Shown here: positions 8,228 through 17,040 of the stretch, in pieces
How positions within the stretch are numbered: the stretch's first letter is position 1
Layout of the letters: the number at the start of each line of letters is the position of its first letter
Origin: Butyricimonas muris
GTDB lineage: Bacteria > Bacteroidota > Bacteroidia > Bacteroidales > Marinifilaceae
DNA length: 64,000 nucleotides
Direction: 5' to 3'
Assembly: GCF_046365375.1 (NCBI RefSeq)
Contig: NZ_JBKEIT010000003.1
Coordinates: forward strand, 62,001 to 126,000
Notes under the pieces: generated by a model
What the model saw: only the letters and a program-made list of their open reading frames with translations
Database searches by the model: none
Told to the model about the DNA's origin: nothing
Made by a program: the position numbers and the translations under genes

Positions 8228-9736
8228 ATGATGTATATGGAAACGTTGTACGCGGCATTACCGATTATTATTTTGATTATTCTGATGGGAGTGATGAAAG
8301 TTTCCGGTGATAAAAGTAGTGTGATAACGCTGTTTATCACGGCATTTTTGGCATTGTTCGCTTTTAATTTATCGGTGCCGGACACGATTAATTCTTTTCT
8401 TTACGGGATGCTGAAAGCGTTGATTCCTATTTTGTTTATTATACTGATGGCGATATACAGTTATAACGTGCTGTTGCAAACGAAGAAGATAGAGGTGTTG
8501 AAGCAACAGTTTTCTGCTATATCGGTGGACAAAAGCGTGCAGGTGTTGCTGATCACGTGGGGATTCGGGGGATTGCTGGAAGGTATGGCGGGTTTCGGGA
8601 CGGCGGTGGCTATCCCGGCGGCGATATTGATCAGCCTCGGGTTCAAGCCGATGTTCTCGGCGGTGGTCAGTTTGATAGCCAACAGTGTTCCGACGGCATT
8701 CGGGGCGGTGGGAGTTCCGGTAATCGTGCTGGCACAGGAAACGGGGTTGCCCGTGATCCCGTTGAGTACGGCGGTGGTATTGCAGTTGTCGGTGTTGATG
8801 TTGCTGGTGCCTTTCGTGATCACGTTTTTAGCCGATCCCCGGTTGAAGGCGTTGCCGAAAAACCTGTTATTGAGTTTGTCGGTGGGAGTGGTGTCGTTGG
8901 TGGCACAGTATCTTGCCGCTCACTATATCGGGGCGGAAACACCCGCTATTATCGGTAGTATTGCCGCCATTATCGTGATTATTCTGCTTGGGAAATTGAT
9001 TGACAGGGGGAAGGAGAAACCCGCGGGGATGATTTATTCCGGCGGAGAGATTGCACGGGCATGGATGGTGTACGTGTTGATCATGGCACTTGTACTGGTT
9101 ACGAGCCCGCTGTTTCCCGTTATCCGGGAGGCATTGCAGTCTGTATTGGTTTCCACGGTGCATATTACGATACGCGGAGAGGTGAAAGTGTACACGATAC
9201 AGTGGTTGATACAAGGTGGCGTGTTGCTTTTTATCGGTTCCTTTGTCGGCGGGTTGATTCAAGGCGGAAAGGCGGGAGCTTTGCTCGTGCTGTTGTGGCG
9301 GTCGGTTGTGCAGTTACGCAAGACGATCGTGACGGTAATCTGTCTGGTGGGATTCTCTTCCATCATGGAAACGTCGGGGATGATCAACCAGTTGGCGGTG
9401 GCTCTTGCTGCCGCGACGGGTGCGCTCTACCCGTTGTTTGCACCCATGATCGGGGCATTGGGAACCTTCTTGACGGGTAGTGATACATCGGCAAACATCC
9501 TGTTCGGTAAATTGCAGGCCGGGGTTGCCGCGCACACGGGAGTCGATCCCACGTGGTTGTCGGCGGCGAACACGGCGGGAGCCACGGGAGGAAAGATTAT
9601 TTCCCCGCAAAGTATCGCTATCGCCACGTCCGCCTGCGACCAGCAGGGACAGGAGGGAAGCATATTGAAAGCGGCCATTCCTTACGCGCTGGCTTATGTT
9701 ATTATTGCCGGGGTGGTAGTGTATCTTTTTGCATGA
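8228..9736 (+). CDS. lctP: L-lactate permease
   Basis: This 502-residue carrier of the LctP family imports lactate (and related hydroxy acids such as glycolate) with protons. It is strongly hydrophobic, with about 13 membrane helices, and contains conserved stretches GGLLEGMAGFGTAVAIP near residue 115, PTAFGAVGVPV near 155 and FLTGSDTSANILFG near 415. Three ATGs occur at 8228, 8231 and 8237; the first is kept but any is possible. It is followed by lutA, lutB and lutC, so the cluster imports lactate and oxidises it to pyruvate. A weak -7 box, TAATTTCG, lies at 8147-8154, about 73 nt upstream. Confidence 0.92.
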   Translation: MMYMETLYAALPIIILIILMGVMKVSGDKSSVITLFITAFLALFAFNLSVPDTINSFLYGMLKALIPILFIILMAIYSYNVLLQTKKIEVLKQQFSAISVDKSVQVLLITWGFGGLLEGMAGFGTAVAIPAAILISLGFKPMFSAVVSLIANSVPTAFGAVGVPVIVLAQETGLPVIPLSTAVVLQLSVLMLLVPFVITFLADPRLKALPKNLLLSLSVGVVSLVAQYLAAHYIGAETPAIIGSIAAIIVIILLGKLIDRGKEKPAGMIYSGGEIARAWMVYVLIMALVLVTSPLFPVIREALQSVLVSTVHITIRGEVKVYTIQWLIQGGVLLFIGSFVGGLIQGGKAGALLVLLWRSVVQLRKTIVTVICLVGFSSIMETSGMINQLAVALAAATGALYPLFAPMIGALGTFLTGSDTSANILFGKLQAGVAAHTGVDPTWLSAANTAGATGGKIISPQSIAIATSACDQQGQEGSILKAAIPYALAYVIIAGVVVYLFA

Positions 9737-9800
9737 TGGGAAAGCCGGCAAGTTGTAACTTGCCGAAGGCAAATGAAACTTGTAACTAATATTATATATT

Positions 9801-10538
9801 ATGAAGATTGGATTATTTATTCCCTGTTACATCAACGCGATCTATCCCGGCGTGGGGGTAGCGTCGTATAAATTATTGAAGTCGCTGGGGTTAGATGTTG
9901 ATTACCCGTTGGATCAGACGTGCTGCGGGCAACCCATGGCGAATGGCGGATTCCAGAAGGATTCCGCGAAGTTGGCGGGGCGAATGGAACAGTTGTTCGA
10001 GAAATATGACTACGTGGTGGGTCCCTCGGCAAGTTGCGTGGTTTTCGTGAAAGAGCATTACCCGACACTGTTGCACAAGGAGGAACACGCTTGTATCAGC
10101 AGTAGGATATACGAGATATGCGAGTTCCTGCACGACGTGGTGAAAGTGGATAAGCTGGATACCCGTTTCCCGCACAAGGTGAGTATTCATAACAGTTGCC
10201 ACGGGGAGAGGTTGCTGCATCTTTCGTCACCGAGCGAGTTGGTGATACCTCGCTACTCGAAGCTGAGGGATTTGTTGTCACTGGTAAAGGACGTGGAGGT
10301 GTTCGAGCCGAAACGTGTGGATGAATGTTGCGGTTTCGGGGGAATGTTTGCCGTGGAAGAAGCGGCTACTTCCGTTTGCATGGGACAGGACAAGGTACGT
10401 GATCATATATCCACCGGGGCGGAATACATCACGGGTGCCGACAGTTCGTGCCTGATGCACATGGAGGGGATTATCCGCCGGGAGAAGTTGCCGATAAAGA
10501 CGATACACGTGGTGGAGATTTTAGGTAACGGTTTGTAA
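9801..10538 (+). CDS. lutA: L-lactate utilisation protein LutA (Fe-S oxidoreductase)
   Basis: LutA is one of three subunits of the LutABC iron-sulfur complex that oxidises L-lactate to pyruvate. The 245-residue protein has the paired CCG domains of this family: CCGQPMANGG near residue 41 and CCGFGGMFAVE near 175, each with a second conserved cysteine upstream (GLFIPCYIN near residue 8 and SIHNSCHGER near 132). These bind an unusual 4Fe-4S cluster, as in the heterodisulfide reductase HdrB family. ATG 9801 follows an intergenic repeat of the ACAAGTT type. lutB begins 172 nt downstream, separated by a multi-hairpin element. Cytoplasmic, probably membrane-associated through the complex. Confidence 0.92.
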   Translation: MKIGLFIPCYINAIYPGVGVASYKLLKSLGLDVDYPLDQTCCGQPMANGGFQKDSAKLAGRMEQLFEKYDYVVGPSASCVVFVKEHYPTLLHKEEHACISSRIYEICEFLHDVVKVDKLDTRFPHKVSIHNSCHGERLLHLSSPSELVIPRYSKLRDLLSLVKDVEVFEPKRVDECCGFGGMFAVEEAATSVCMGQDKVRDHISTGAEYITGADSSCLMHMEGIIRREKLPIKTIHVVEILGNGL

Positions 10539-10680
10539 AGTTTATAAAGTTCATAAGGTTTATAAAGTCTGTTGGCCCCTGCGGGGCGCTTTGCTCACGG
10601 CAGCTTGTGCTGCCGATAAACTTAGTCCGAAGGACACCCGTAACCTTATGAACTTTACGAACCTTATAAACTTTATAAAC
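10531..10680. repeat. multi-hairpin intergenic element between lutA and lutB
   Basis: Two arms made of a 9-nt repeat (TTYATAARG and its complement) at 10531-10567 and 10641-10680 form an imperfect inverted repeat around three small perfect hairpins: GCCCC/GGGGC at 10575-10587, GGCAGC/GCTGCC at 10599-10614 and GTCC/GGAC at 10625-10635. The left arm overlaps the lutA stop codon. It may be a small mobile or transcript-processing element within the lut operon. No open frame is supported. Confidence 0.6.
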
Positions 10681-10710
10681 TAATTTGTAAATAACGTAAA
10701 TCTAAATATT

Positions 10711-12075
10711 ATGAGTTCACACGCTAAAGCAGCCAAGAAGTTTATCGCGGACAAGGAGAGGACGGCATGGCACGATCAGGCGCTCTACTTCGTGCGGGAG
10801 AAAAGGGACAAAATGGCGAACGATGTACCCGAATGGGAGGCGTTGCGGGAAATGGCGAGTCAGATGAAACGCCACACGATCAGTAATCTGGGGTATTATC
10901 TCGATATGTTCGAGAGAAACGCCACTGCGAACGGTATACACGTGCATTGGGCGAAGGATGCCGAGGAGCACAACCGTATCGTGTACGGGATTATTCAGAA
11001 ACACGGGGGAAAGAATCTGGTGAAGAGTAAGTCCATGTTATCGGAAGAATGTGGATTGACGCCTTACTTGAAGGCTCGGGGAGTGGATGCCGTGGAGTCG
11101 GATTTGGGCGAACGGATCATGCAGTTGATGGGAACGCCGCCCAGTCATATCGTGCTGCCCGCCATTCACGTGAAGCGGGAGGAAGTGGGGAAGGTGTTCG
11201 AGAAAGAGTTGCACACGGAACCGGGGAACAGTGATCCGACTTACCTGACGCATGCCGCACGTGCCGCCTTGCGGGAGAAATTCCTGCACGCGGATATCGC
11301 CATGACGGGAGTTAATTTTGCCGTGGCTTCATCGGGGGCTTTCGTGGTATGCACGAACGAGGGGAATGCCGATATGGGCACTTCGTTCCCGAAGGTACAT
11401 ATCGCTATCATGGGGTTGGAGAAGGTGATTCCGGATTATAAGGCGTTGGCGCTGTATACCCGTTTGTTGGCCCGCTCCGCCACGGGGCAGCCGTCGACGA
11501 CATACACCTCGCATTACAAGAAGCCCGTCGAGGGACAGGAGATGCATATCGTGATCGTGGATAACGGGCGTACCGATATACTGGCTTGCACGGAACACGT
11601 GAATATGCTGAAATGTATCCGTTGCGGGTCGTGTATCAATACTTGTCCGGTGTACCGTCGCACAGGCGGTTATTCTTACTCCTATTTTATTCCCGGCCCT
11701 ATCGGGATTAATTTAGGAATGTTGAAATCACCGGAGAAGTACTCGGGTAACGTGTCGGCATGTTCACTTTGTTATTCCTGCTCGAACGTGTGTCCCGTGA
11801 AGATAGATCTGGCGGAACAGATCTACAAGTGGCGTCAGAATCTGGCACCGTTGCATCTTGCCGCCGCGTCGAAAAAGTTTATGGAGAAAGGCATGAAATT
11901 CGTGATGGAGCGTCCCGGTCTTTTCTATCCGGCAATAAAAGCAGGACGGATAGCCGAAAAGATGCCTCGTTTCGTGCTGTACAACAACCTCGACGCGTGG
12001 GGTATCGGACGGGAATTACCACAATTCACGAAAGAAACGTTTAACGAGATGTGGAAGAAAGGGAAGATTAAATGA
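10711..12075 (+). CDS. lutB: L-lactate utilisation protein LutB (ferredoxin-type Fe-S protein)
   Basis: LutB carries the two 4Fe-4S clusters of the LutABC lactate oxidising complex. In this 454-residue protein the N-terminal two thirds form the LUD-like domain, with SMLSEECGL near 109 and MTGVNFAVASSGAFVVCTNEG near 197-217. The ferredoxin-like segment has CIRCGSCINTCP near 301 and CSLCYSCSNVCP near 350, both CxxCxxCxxxCP motifs. The C-terminal tail is an extended helical segment typical of LutB. It lies between lutA and lutC on the same strand. The gaps on each side hold repeats, so the operon may be processed or have internal promoters. No odd substitutions were seen. Confidence 0.92.
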   Translation: MSSHAKAAKKFIADKERTAWHDQALYFVREKRDKMANDVPEWEALREMASQMKRHTISNLGYYLDMFERNATANGIHVHWAKDAEEHNRIVYGIIQKHGGKNLVKSKSMLSEECGLTPYLKARGVDAVESDLGERIMQLMGTPPSHIVLPAIHVKREEVGKVFEKELHTEPGNSDPTYLTHAARAALREKFLHADIAMTGVNFAVASSGAFVVCTNEGNADMGTSFPKVHIAIMGLEKVIPDYKALALYTRLLARSATGQPSTTYTSHYKKPVEGQEMHIVIVDNGRTDILACTEHVNMLKCIRCGSCINTCPVYRRTGGYSYSYFIPGPIGINLGMLKSPEKYSGNVSACSLCYSCSNVCPVKIDLAEQIYKWRQNLAPLHLAAASKKFMEKGMKFVMERPGLFYPAIKAGRIAEKMPRFVLYNNLDAWGIGRELPQFTKETFNEMWKKGKIK

Positions 12076-12190
12076 TTTTAGATTTTAAATTGTAAATTTT
12101 AAATTGAATAATTGGAGTTTACAAGTATTCCTGTATTGTCAGTTAATAGTTTTAATCTAAAATCTAAAATTTAAAATCTAAAATTAAGTT

Positions 12191-12769
12191 ATGGGTAGTA
12201 AAGATGAAATATTTGCAAGGATAAAAGCTCACGGGATTGACCGCGTGGAACGCCCGGAGATGACGTTTACGCCGTTAGTTTATTCCGATCCGCTGGTGCA
12301 ATTTGAAAAGATATTGAAAGCGGTGGGTGCGAATTACGTGTTGCTTGATAAGGGGCAGGACGTGAACGAGGTAATCCGGAAGGCTTACCCGGATGCCAAG
12401 TCGATAGCTTCGAATTTGCCGGAGATTACTTGTGCGACGGTGAATCCGGATATGTTGGATGATCCGAGAGAGTTGAACGGTACGGATGTAGGGGTTGTGC
12501 GAGGAGAGTTCGGGGTGTTGGAAAACGGGATGGTGTGGATAAAGCGACAGACTCGTTACAAGGCATTGCTTTTTATCGCGGAGGCGTTGGTGGTGATACT
12601 GGATCGCACTCGTCTCGTGAATAATATGCACGAGGCGTATACCCAACCGGATTTCGATGATTACGAATACGGTAGTTTTATCGCCGGACCTTCAAAGACT
12701 GCCGATATCGAGCAAGCGCTGGTTATCGGGGCTCACGGGGCAAGAGGAGTGACGGTGATTCTGGAGTAA
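12191..12769 (+). CDS. lutC: L-lactate utilisation protein LutC (LUD domain)
   Basis: LutC is the third component of the lactate oxidation complex. This 192-residue protein is a LUD-domain protein with GVVRGEFGVLENGMVWIK near 105, LVVILDRTRLVNNMHEAY near 131 and SFIAGPSKTADIEQALVIG near 157, all typical of the family. ATG 12191 follows a stretch of TCTAAAA-type words, and no clear ribosome site is visible, as is common in this phylum. It is the last gene of the lctP-lutABC cluster. The convergent gene on the other strand ends 4 nt later, and only a tiny palindrome (GGTTTATAAACC, 12771-12782) separates them. Confidence 0.9.
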   Translation: MGSKDEIFARIKAHGIDRVERPEMTFTPLVYSDPLVQFEKILKAVGANYVLLDKGQDVNEVIRKAYPDAKSIASNLPEITCATVNPDMLDDPRELNGTDVGVVRGEFGVLENGMVWIKRQTRYKALLFIAEALVVILDRTRLVNNMHEAYTQPDFDDYEYGSFIAGPSKTADIEQALVIGAHGARGVTVILE

Positions 12770-12773
12770 AGGT

Positions 12774-13019
12774 TTATAAACCGTCCTCTCCCTTATCGGC
12801 TGCCTTCGAGAAAAAGCGATAGGCGGCGAAAGATACTATCAAGGGGAAAAGGTAAATAATTCCCGGGGAGAAAAGGGCAAAATACCAAGGAGCTCCCCAT
12901 TCCGGGGTATCCGCGAACTGGAGGGCTTTGTAGCCGACGTGGACGATACCGACGCATAGGAATAGAATAGCGGCTATGCCGAATAACTTTCTGTTTTTGA
13001 GTGCTTTCGTTTTTTCCAT
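12774..13019 (-). CDS. small two-helix membrane protein
   Basis: This 81-residue protein has a lysine-rich start (EKTKALKNRK) and two predicted membrane helices (about residues 14-33 and 49-68), with both ends probably cytoplasmic. I do not recognise a named family. The frame is open upstream to 13160, but that part overlaps the end of the neighbouring carrier gene and is low-complexity repeat, so ATG 13019 is chosen. It lies 112 nt after the sugar carrier stop on the same strand and is probably co-transcribed with it. The gap holds ACAAGTT-type words. Function unknown; it could be an accessory subunit to the carrier. Confidence 0.65.
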   Translation of the reverse strand: MEKTKALKNRKLFGIAAILFLCVGIVHVGYKALQFADTPEWGAPWYFALFSPGIIYLFPLIVSFAAYRFFSKAADKGEDGL

Positions 13020-13131
13020 AAATTTGTTATTTTGCCTTTGGCAAGTTACAAGTTGCATTCGCTTTCCGTGGGTTACAAGTTCATGATTAACCTGCAACTT
13101 GCCGGAGGTAAATGCAACTTGCAACCTGTAA

Positions 13132-14409
13132 CTATTTATTATATAAATGTTTAATGCCAACCCGGTGTCCCGCTACGGCGAAGTAGAGGATAAACAGGTA
13201 GCACGGTAATACCATCCAGTAAGCACCTTGGAAGCCCATGCAGGTGGTGAGTGAGCCGTATAGCATCGGAAGCAAGGCTCCCCCAGCGATAGCCATGATA
13301 AGCAGAGCCGATCCGGTTTTCGTGTGACGTCCCAAGCCGAAGATGGCGAGCGGGAAGATTGCCGGCCACATCAGCGAGTTAGCAAGGCTTAACAAGGTCA
13401 AACACCAGATAGACACGTTAGCCGGAAGAACGGCGGTGCATATCCCGAGGAGCACGCCGAGGACGGCACAGTAGGCTAAAGCCCGTTCTTGGGTGATGTA
13501 TTTCGGGATGGCGATGATACCGATAATGTAACCGACGATCATGGCAATCATGCCGAAGGTCGGGAATACCCGGGCGGCTTCCATGTTCATGTTTAATGAT
13601 TTAGCGTACCCGATAACCGTGTCGATGGCGATAACCTCAACTCCCACGTAAAGGAACAAGGTGACGATACCGATCCACAAGTGCGGGAAGCTGAATATAC
13701 TTGATTTACCCCCGTGTTGGATACTGCCTTCTTCTTCTTCCGGGTCTTCGATCTGGGGAAGCGGAGAGAAACGCACGAACAGCGCCAGCACGACGAGCGA
13801 CACCATAATCACGACGTAGGGTATGATGGATTTCGATGCCAGAAGGTCGAGTTCTGCCGCTTTTTGGATAGGATCCATAGTCTTTAAACTTGCTTCCAAT
13901 GCATCGATGTTTTTCAACATGATAGACCCGAGGATAAGTGGGCTGATGGCTCCTGCCACCTTGTTGCAAATACCCATGATGCTCACCCGTTGGGCGGCAC
14001 TTTCCGGGGCTCCCAATTCAATCACGTAGGGGTTGGATGCGGTTTGCAGCACGGACAATCCCGTACCCATGATAAAAAGTCCCAGCAGGAACAGACCGTA
14101 GGTGCGAGTCATTGCCGCGGGTATAAACAGTAATGCCCCGACTGCCATCACGAGCAACCCGAGCATCATGCCGTTTTTGTAGCCTGTCTTGCGCAATACC
14201 CATGACGAGGGTAGTGCCATGACAAAGTAGGCAATGTAGAAAGCGAAGGTCACGAGGTAGCTTTGCCACTCGTGTTGCAGTTCGCAAGCGATTTTAAGAT
14301 AAGGGATTAGGGTAGCGTTCAACCACGTGACGAACCCGAAGATAAAGAAGAGGATTCCAATAATGATAATCCCCATGCTGTAAGAATTTTTCTTTTGTTC
14401 CATCATCAT
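13132..14409 (-). CDS. sugar MFS transporter (FucP/GluP-like)
   Basis: This is a 425-residue inner-membrane carrier of the fucose/glucose-galactose permease branch of the major facilitator family, with 12 predicted helices. Family features include FIFGFVTWLNATLIPYLK near residue 21, LPSSWVLRKTGYKNGM near 64, LQTASNPYVIELGAP near 120 and the acidic central loop EDPEEEEGS near 222 between the two six-helix halves. Proton-coupled import of glucose, galactose or fucose is likely, but the sugar cannot be read from sequence. Three ATGs lie at 14409, 14406 and 14403; the first is used. No catabolic gene is adjacent; only the small membrane protein follows it. Confidence 0.88.
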   Translation of the reverse strand: MMMEQKKNSYSMGIIIIGILFFIFGFVTWLNATLIPYLKIACELQHEWQSYLVTFAFYIAYFVMALPSSWVLRKTGYKNGMMLGLLVMAVGALLFIPAAMTRTYGLFLLGLFIMGTGLSVLQTASNPYVIELGAPESAAQRVSIMGICNKVAGAISPLILGSIMLKNIDALEASLKTMDPIQKAAELDLLASKSIIPYVVIMVSLVVLALFVRFSPLPQIEDPEEEEGSIQHGGKSSIFSFPHLWIGIVTLFLYVGVEVIAIDTVIGYAKSLNMNMEAARVFPTFGMIAMIVGYIIGIIAIPKYITQERALAYCAVLGVLLGICTAVLPANVSIWCLTLLSLANSLMWPAIFPLAIFGLGRHTKTGSALLIMAIAGGALLPMLYGSLTTCMGFQGAYWMVLPCYLFILYFAVAGHRVGIKHLYNK

Positions 14410-14524
14410 CTAATTAATAATATACATAAACACGTAAACACATAAGAGTCCTACAAAGTTATTAATTTTTGATAATGATGGATGAAATTGTAGAAAATTA
14501 TTGCCCGGAGAGGGGATAATAATA

Positions 14525-14552
14525 AAACGAGGCTGCCGAAACAACCTCGTTT
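14525..14552 (-). terminator. intrinsic terminator of the thioredoxin gene cluster
   Basis: An 8-bp perfect stem (AAACGAGG/CCTCGTTT) with a 12-nt loop is followed on the minus strand by TTATTATT. It lies 30 nt after the stop of the 389-residue TlpA-like gene and ends the leftward block. Confidence 0.75.
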
Positions 14553-14582
14553 ACAATCTAATAAAGAAAATAGAGATGTTAG

Positions 14583-15752
14583 TTAGTGTGTTTTTGCTAA
14601 TTCCGCTTCCAGTTCGTCACTGCTGTGCCCCGAGAAAATGATTTTCCCGTCGGGGTCAATAAACAAGAAGGTCGGTATAGACTTGAGATTATAGTATTTG
14701 CCGACTTCTTTGCTCAAAGCACGGGTAGCGAGGAACTGGGACCAAGGCAACTTTTCTTCTCCCATGGCCTTTTGCCACTCTTTTTCCTCTTTGTCCAGCG
14801 ATACGCTGATAAAATTGACTTTTTCCCCGTGCAGCTTGTACATCTCTCGTAAGTGAGGGAAACTTGCCCGGCACGGTCCGCACCACGATGCCCAGAAGTC
14901 AATCAACGTGTATTGTCCCGCCTTCAATTGGGCGAGGAGAGATAGCGTGTCGCCTTTCGGGGTTATCACTTTTCCTTCCTGTAACGGTTTGCCTTGGGCG
15001 AATGCGCTCGCTTCTTTCAGGTACTGACGGAAATTTTTAAGCCCCGGGCAAGTATCCCGGTAGGAAGCGAAGAGTTGTTCTAGTTCATCAAGATAACCTT
15101 GGTCGTAAGTAAAAGGTTCTTTTTTCAATTCCTCGACTAACACCAGATTCACGGCGAGGTTCGAGTGGCCCGCTATAAATTCCCGGTTTTGTCGAGCCAG
15201 TTCTGCTTGTGCCGCTACTATTCTTTTGGCGTCTTCCGGTTGTTTGTTCTCTTGGAATCTAAACGTTCGGAGAAGATGTCGGGCGGGGATAGTTTGTTGC
15301 TGGTAGGCATAATAAATATCCTGTGCCGGGGAACCCGTTAGCGTGTAGTTTTTCTCTTTACGAATATCGTATTTCCAGAAAGAGTGAGGCAGACTGTCCA
15401 CGTGAGGCGTGGTGAATGTCAATTTCCCGTTCTCCACGAAGAAATTGATATCCGCGTAAATAATTTTGTTTTCTTCTTTTATGTTTTTCCGGTCACAGAT
15501 GTCTTGGTTATTCAAGCGTAGTTCGCAGAGAGTGGGTTGTTCCAGTTTTCCCCGGAATTCGAATCGCTCGTTGACGATAAATCCTTTAAGACGTTCTTTG
15601 TTTTCCCCGGGGATAACCAATTCTATTTCCGTGCTGTCCATTGCCCCGGGAATGGTACCGCGAAGCACGAAATGATCCATGGGTTTCATGTCACAGGCGC
15701 TTATGGCGCTTGCCAGTAATAGGAATGATAGGTATCTTTTTTTCATGTTCAT
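14583..15752 (-). CDS. TlpA-family thiol-disulfide lipoprotein with DUF4369-like N-domain
   Basis: This 389-residue lipoprotein has a signal peptide with the lipobox AISAC (Cys about 20), a DUF4369-like beta domain (VLRGTIPGAM near 28, FVNERFEFRGKL near 60), a helical linker, and a C-terminal redoxin domain with WCGPCRASFPHLR near 292 and the cis-proline loop SIPTFLFIDPDGK near 356. It is expected to reduce or shuffle disulfides in the periplasm. It starts one nucleotide after the stop of the upstream thioredoxin gene, so the two are surely translated together. ATG 15752 and 15746 are both possible; the second is followed by the typical KKRY. The terminator at 14525-14552 closes the unit. Confidence 0.88.
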   Translation of the reverse strand: MNMKKRYLSFLLLASAISACDMKPMDHFVLRGTIPGAMDSTEIELVIPGENKERLKGFIVNERFEFRGKLEQPTLCELRLNNQDICDRKNIKEENKIIYADINFFVENGKLTFTTPHVDSLPHSFWKYDIRKEKNYTLTGSPAQDIYYAYQQQTIPARHLLRTFRFQENKQPEDAKRIVAAQAELARQNREFIAGHSNLAVNLVLVEELKKEPFTYDQGYLDELEQLFASYRDTCPGLKNFRQYLKEASAFAQGKPLQEGKVITPKGDTLSLLAQLKAGQYTLIDFWASWCGPCRASFPHLREMYKLHGEKVNFISVSLDKEEKEWQKAMGEEKLPWSQFLATRALSKEVGKYYNLKSIPTFLFIDPDGKIIFSGHSSDELEAELAKTH

Positions 15753-15753
15753 C

Positions 15754-17013
15754 TTATTTTTTATCAGATTGTTTTTCCTTGTTCAAGCGTTTTTTGTACC
15801 CGTCGAATATCCACTCCGAGTGGCGTTTGTTCTCGTCATCGGGTAACCCGGGAAGTACTTTTTCCCCTAGGGCGATAAGGCGAGCGTAATCTTCTTTTTC
15901 CAATCTATCCCCAAAGCACGACAATATGATGTCATAAGTGGTGAGGTCGTTGCTTGATAAGTTTTCAGCCTTTTTTTCCATGTGGGCAATAACTTGTCGC
16001 GTGAGTTTTTTGCCGAGTTTCCCGTAGTTAGCGGGATAAGGTTCTTGGGTTTTCCACAAGATGGTACGGAATCCGAAAGCGTACATTTTCAATTCTTCGG
16101 CATTCGCGTGTGGTATTTTTGCTTTCACGATGGCGGCAACCTTTTTGATATCCCGTTGGCTGACGGGCTCTGCCAAGGCTAACATTTTTTCCAGACTTTC
16201 TTGTCCCTTGATACGGAAGCCCTTGATTTGTGCTTTCACTTTCTCCACGGGGGCGGCGTCTTCTTTGGCGTACCCGGCGATGTAATCCTGTAATATCTTA
16301 GCATGGTGATAGAACAAGAATTTCTCCACGATTTCTTCGCCCGTGTTCTTTCGGATGGCATCGAGGTTCGCCAGCAGGAAGTCGAACATGGGAGAACCGA
16401 TCACGCAACTTTCGTCCTCGTAAATCGACCAGTATGCTTTCTCGGTCTTTTCCTTGTCCGTGAGGCGTTGCAATAACTCCTTGTACACCTTAGCGGCTTT
16501 CTCGTCGCTGGCAGCATCCGATAAGGCATTTTTATATGCCAAAAGTTCGGCATTGCTCATCTTGCCTTTCTCGTATTCTTGCTGCATGTACAGTAGCGAG
16601 GTCTTCTCGTTCAAGCCTTTTTCCACTCTATCGATAAAAGTTTCCAGCTTGTCGCCCCCGACCAATTTGTGTTGTATCGTGCCATCGGGACGGATGATAA
16701 CGAAAGTGGGGTAGGCGTGCACGTCGAATTTTTTAGCCAGTTCCACGCCTTCACCTTTTTCCATGTCATATTTCACGCACACGAAACGGGGATTGAAGTA
16801 ATCTCCCGCCTCTTTTCGCGGGAACACGTTATTCGCCATGTTCTTGCATGGTCCGCACCACTCGGTGTAGCAGTCCATGAACACGAGTTTATTCTCTTTT
16901 TTCGCTGCCTCTAGGGCTTCAGTGAAAGTTAAATCACGGAAGTTCACGCCTTCCTGCGCGAACACCGTGATTTGCACAAACAAGATAGCGATAAACAAAT
17001 AGATTTTTTTCAT
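15754..17013 (-). CDS. periplasmic thioredoxin-family protein with long helical C-domain
   Basis: This 419-residue protein has a cleavable signal peptide (residues 1-19, ending VFAQ), a thioredoxin domain (about 25-130) with the active site TEWCGPCKNM near 50 and the cis-proline loop AYPTFVIIRPDG near 105, and then about 280 residues of mostly helical sequence (DUF255-like or TPR-like, not recognised with confidence). It probably acts as a periplasmic disulfide reductase or folding factor. It sits between two TlpA-type lipoprotein genes on the same strand (27-nt gap upstream, 1-nt gap downstream). The three together suggest a dedicated redox module tied to the SusC/SusD locus upstream, but that link is inferred from position only. 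Confidence 0.85.
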   Translation of the reverse strand: MKKIYLFIAILFVQITVFAQEGVNFRDLTFTEALEAAKKENKLVFMDCYTEWCGPCKNMANNVFPRKEAGDYFNPRFVCVKYDMEKGEGVELAKKFDVHAYPTFVIIRPDGTIQHKLVGGDKLETFIDRVEKGLNEKTSLLYMQQEYEKGKMSNAELLAYKNALSDAASDEKAAKVYKELLQRLTDKEKTEKAYWSIYEDESCVIGSPMFDFLLANLDAIRKNTGEEIVEKFLFYHHAKILQDYIAGYAKEDAAPVEKVKAQIKGFRIKGQESLEKMLALAEPVSQRDIKKVAAIVKAKIPHANAEELKMYAFGFRTILWKTQEPYPANYGKLGKKLTRQVIAHMEKKAENLSSNDLTTYDIILSCFGDRLEKEDYARLIALGEKVLPGLPDDENKRHSEWIFDGYKKRLNKEKQSDKK

Positions 17014-17040
17014 ACAGGTAATTTTTACAATACGAATTTA

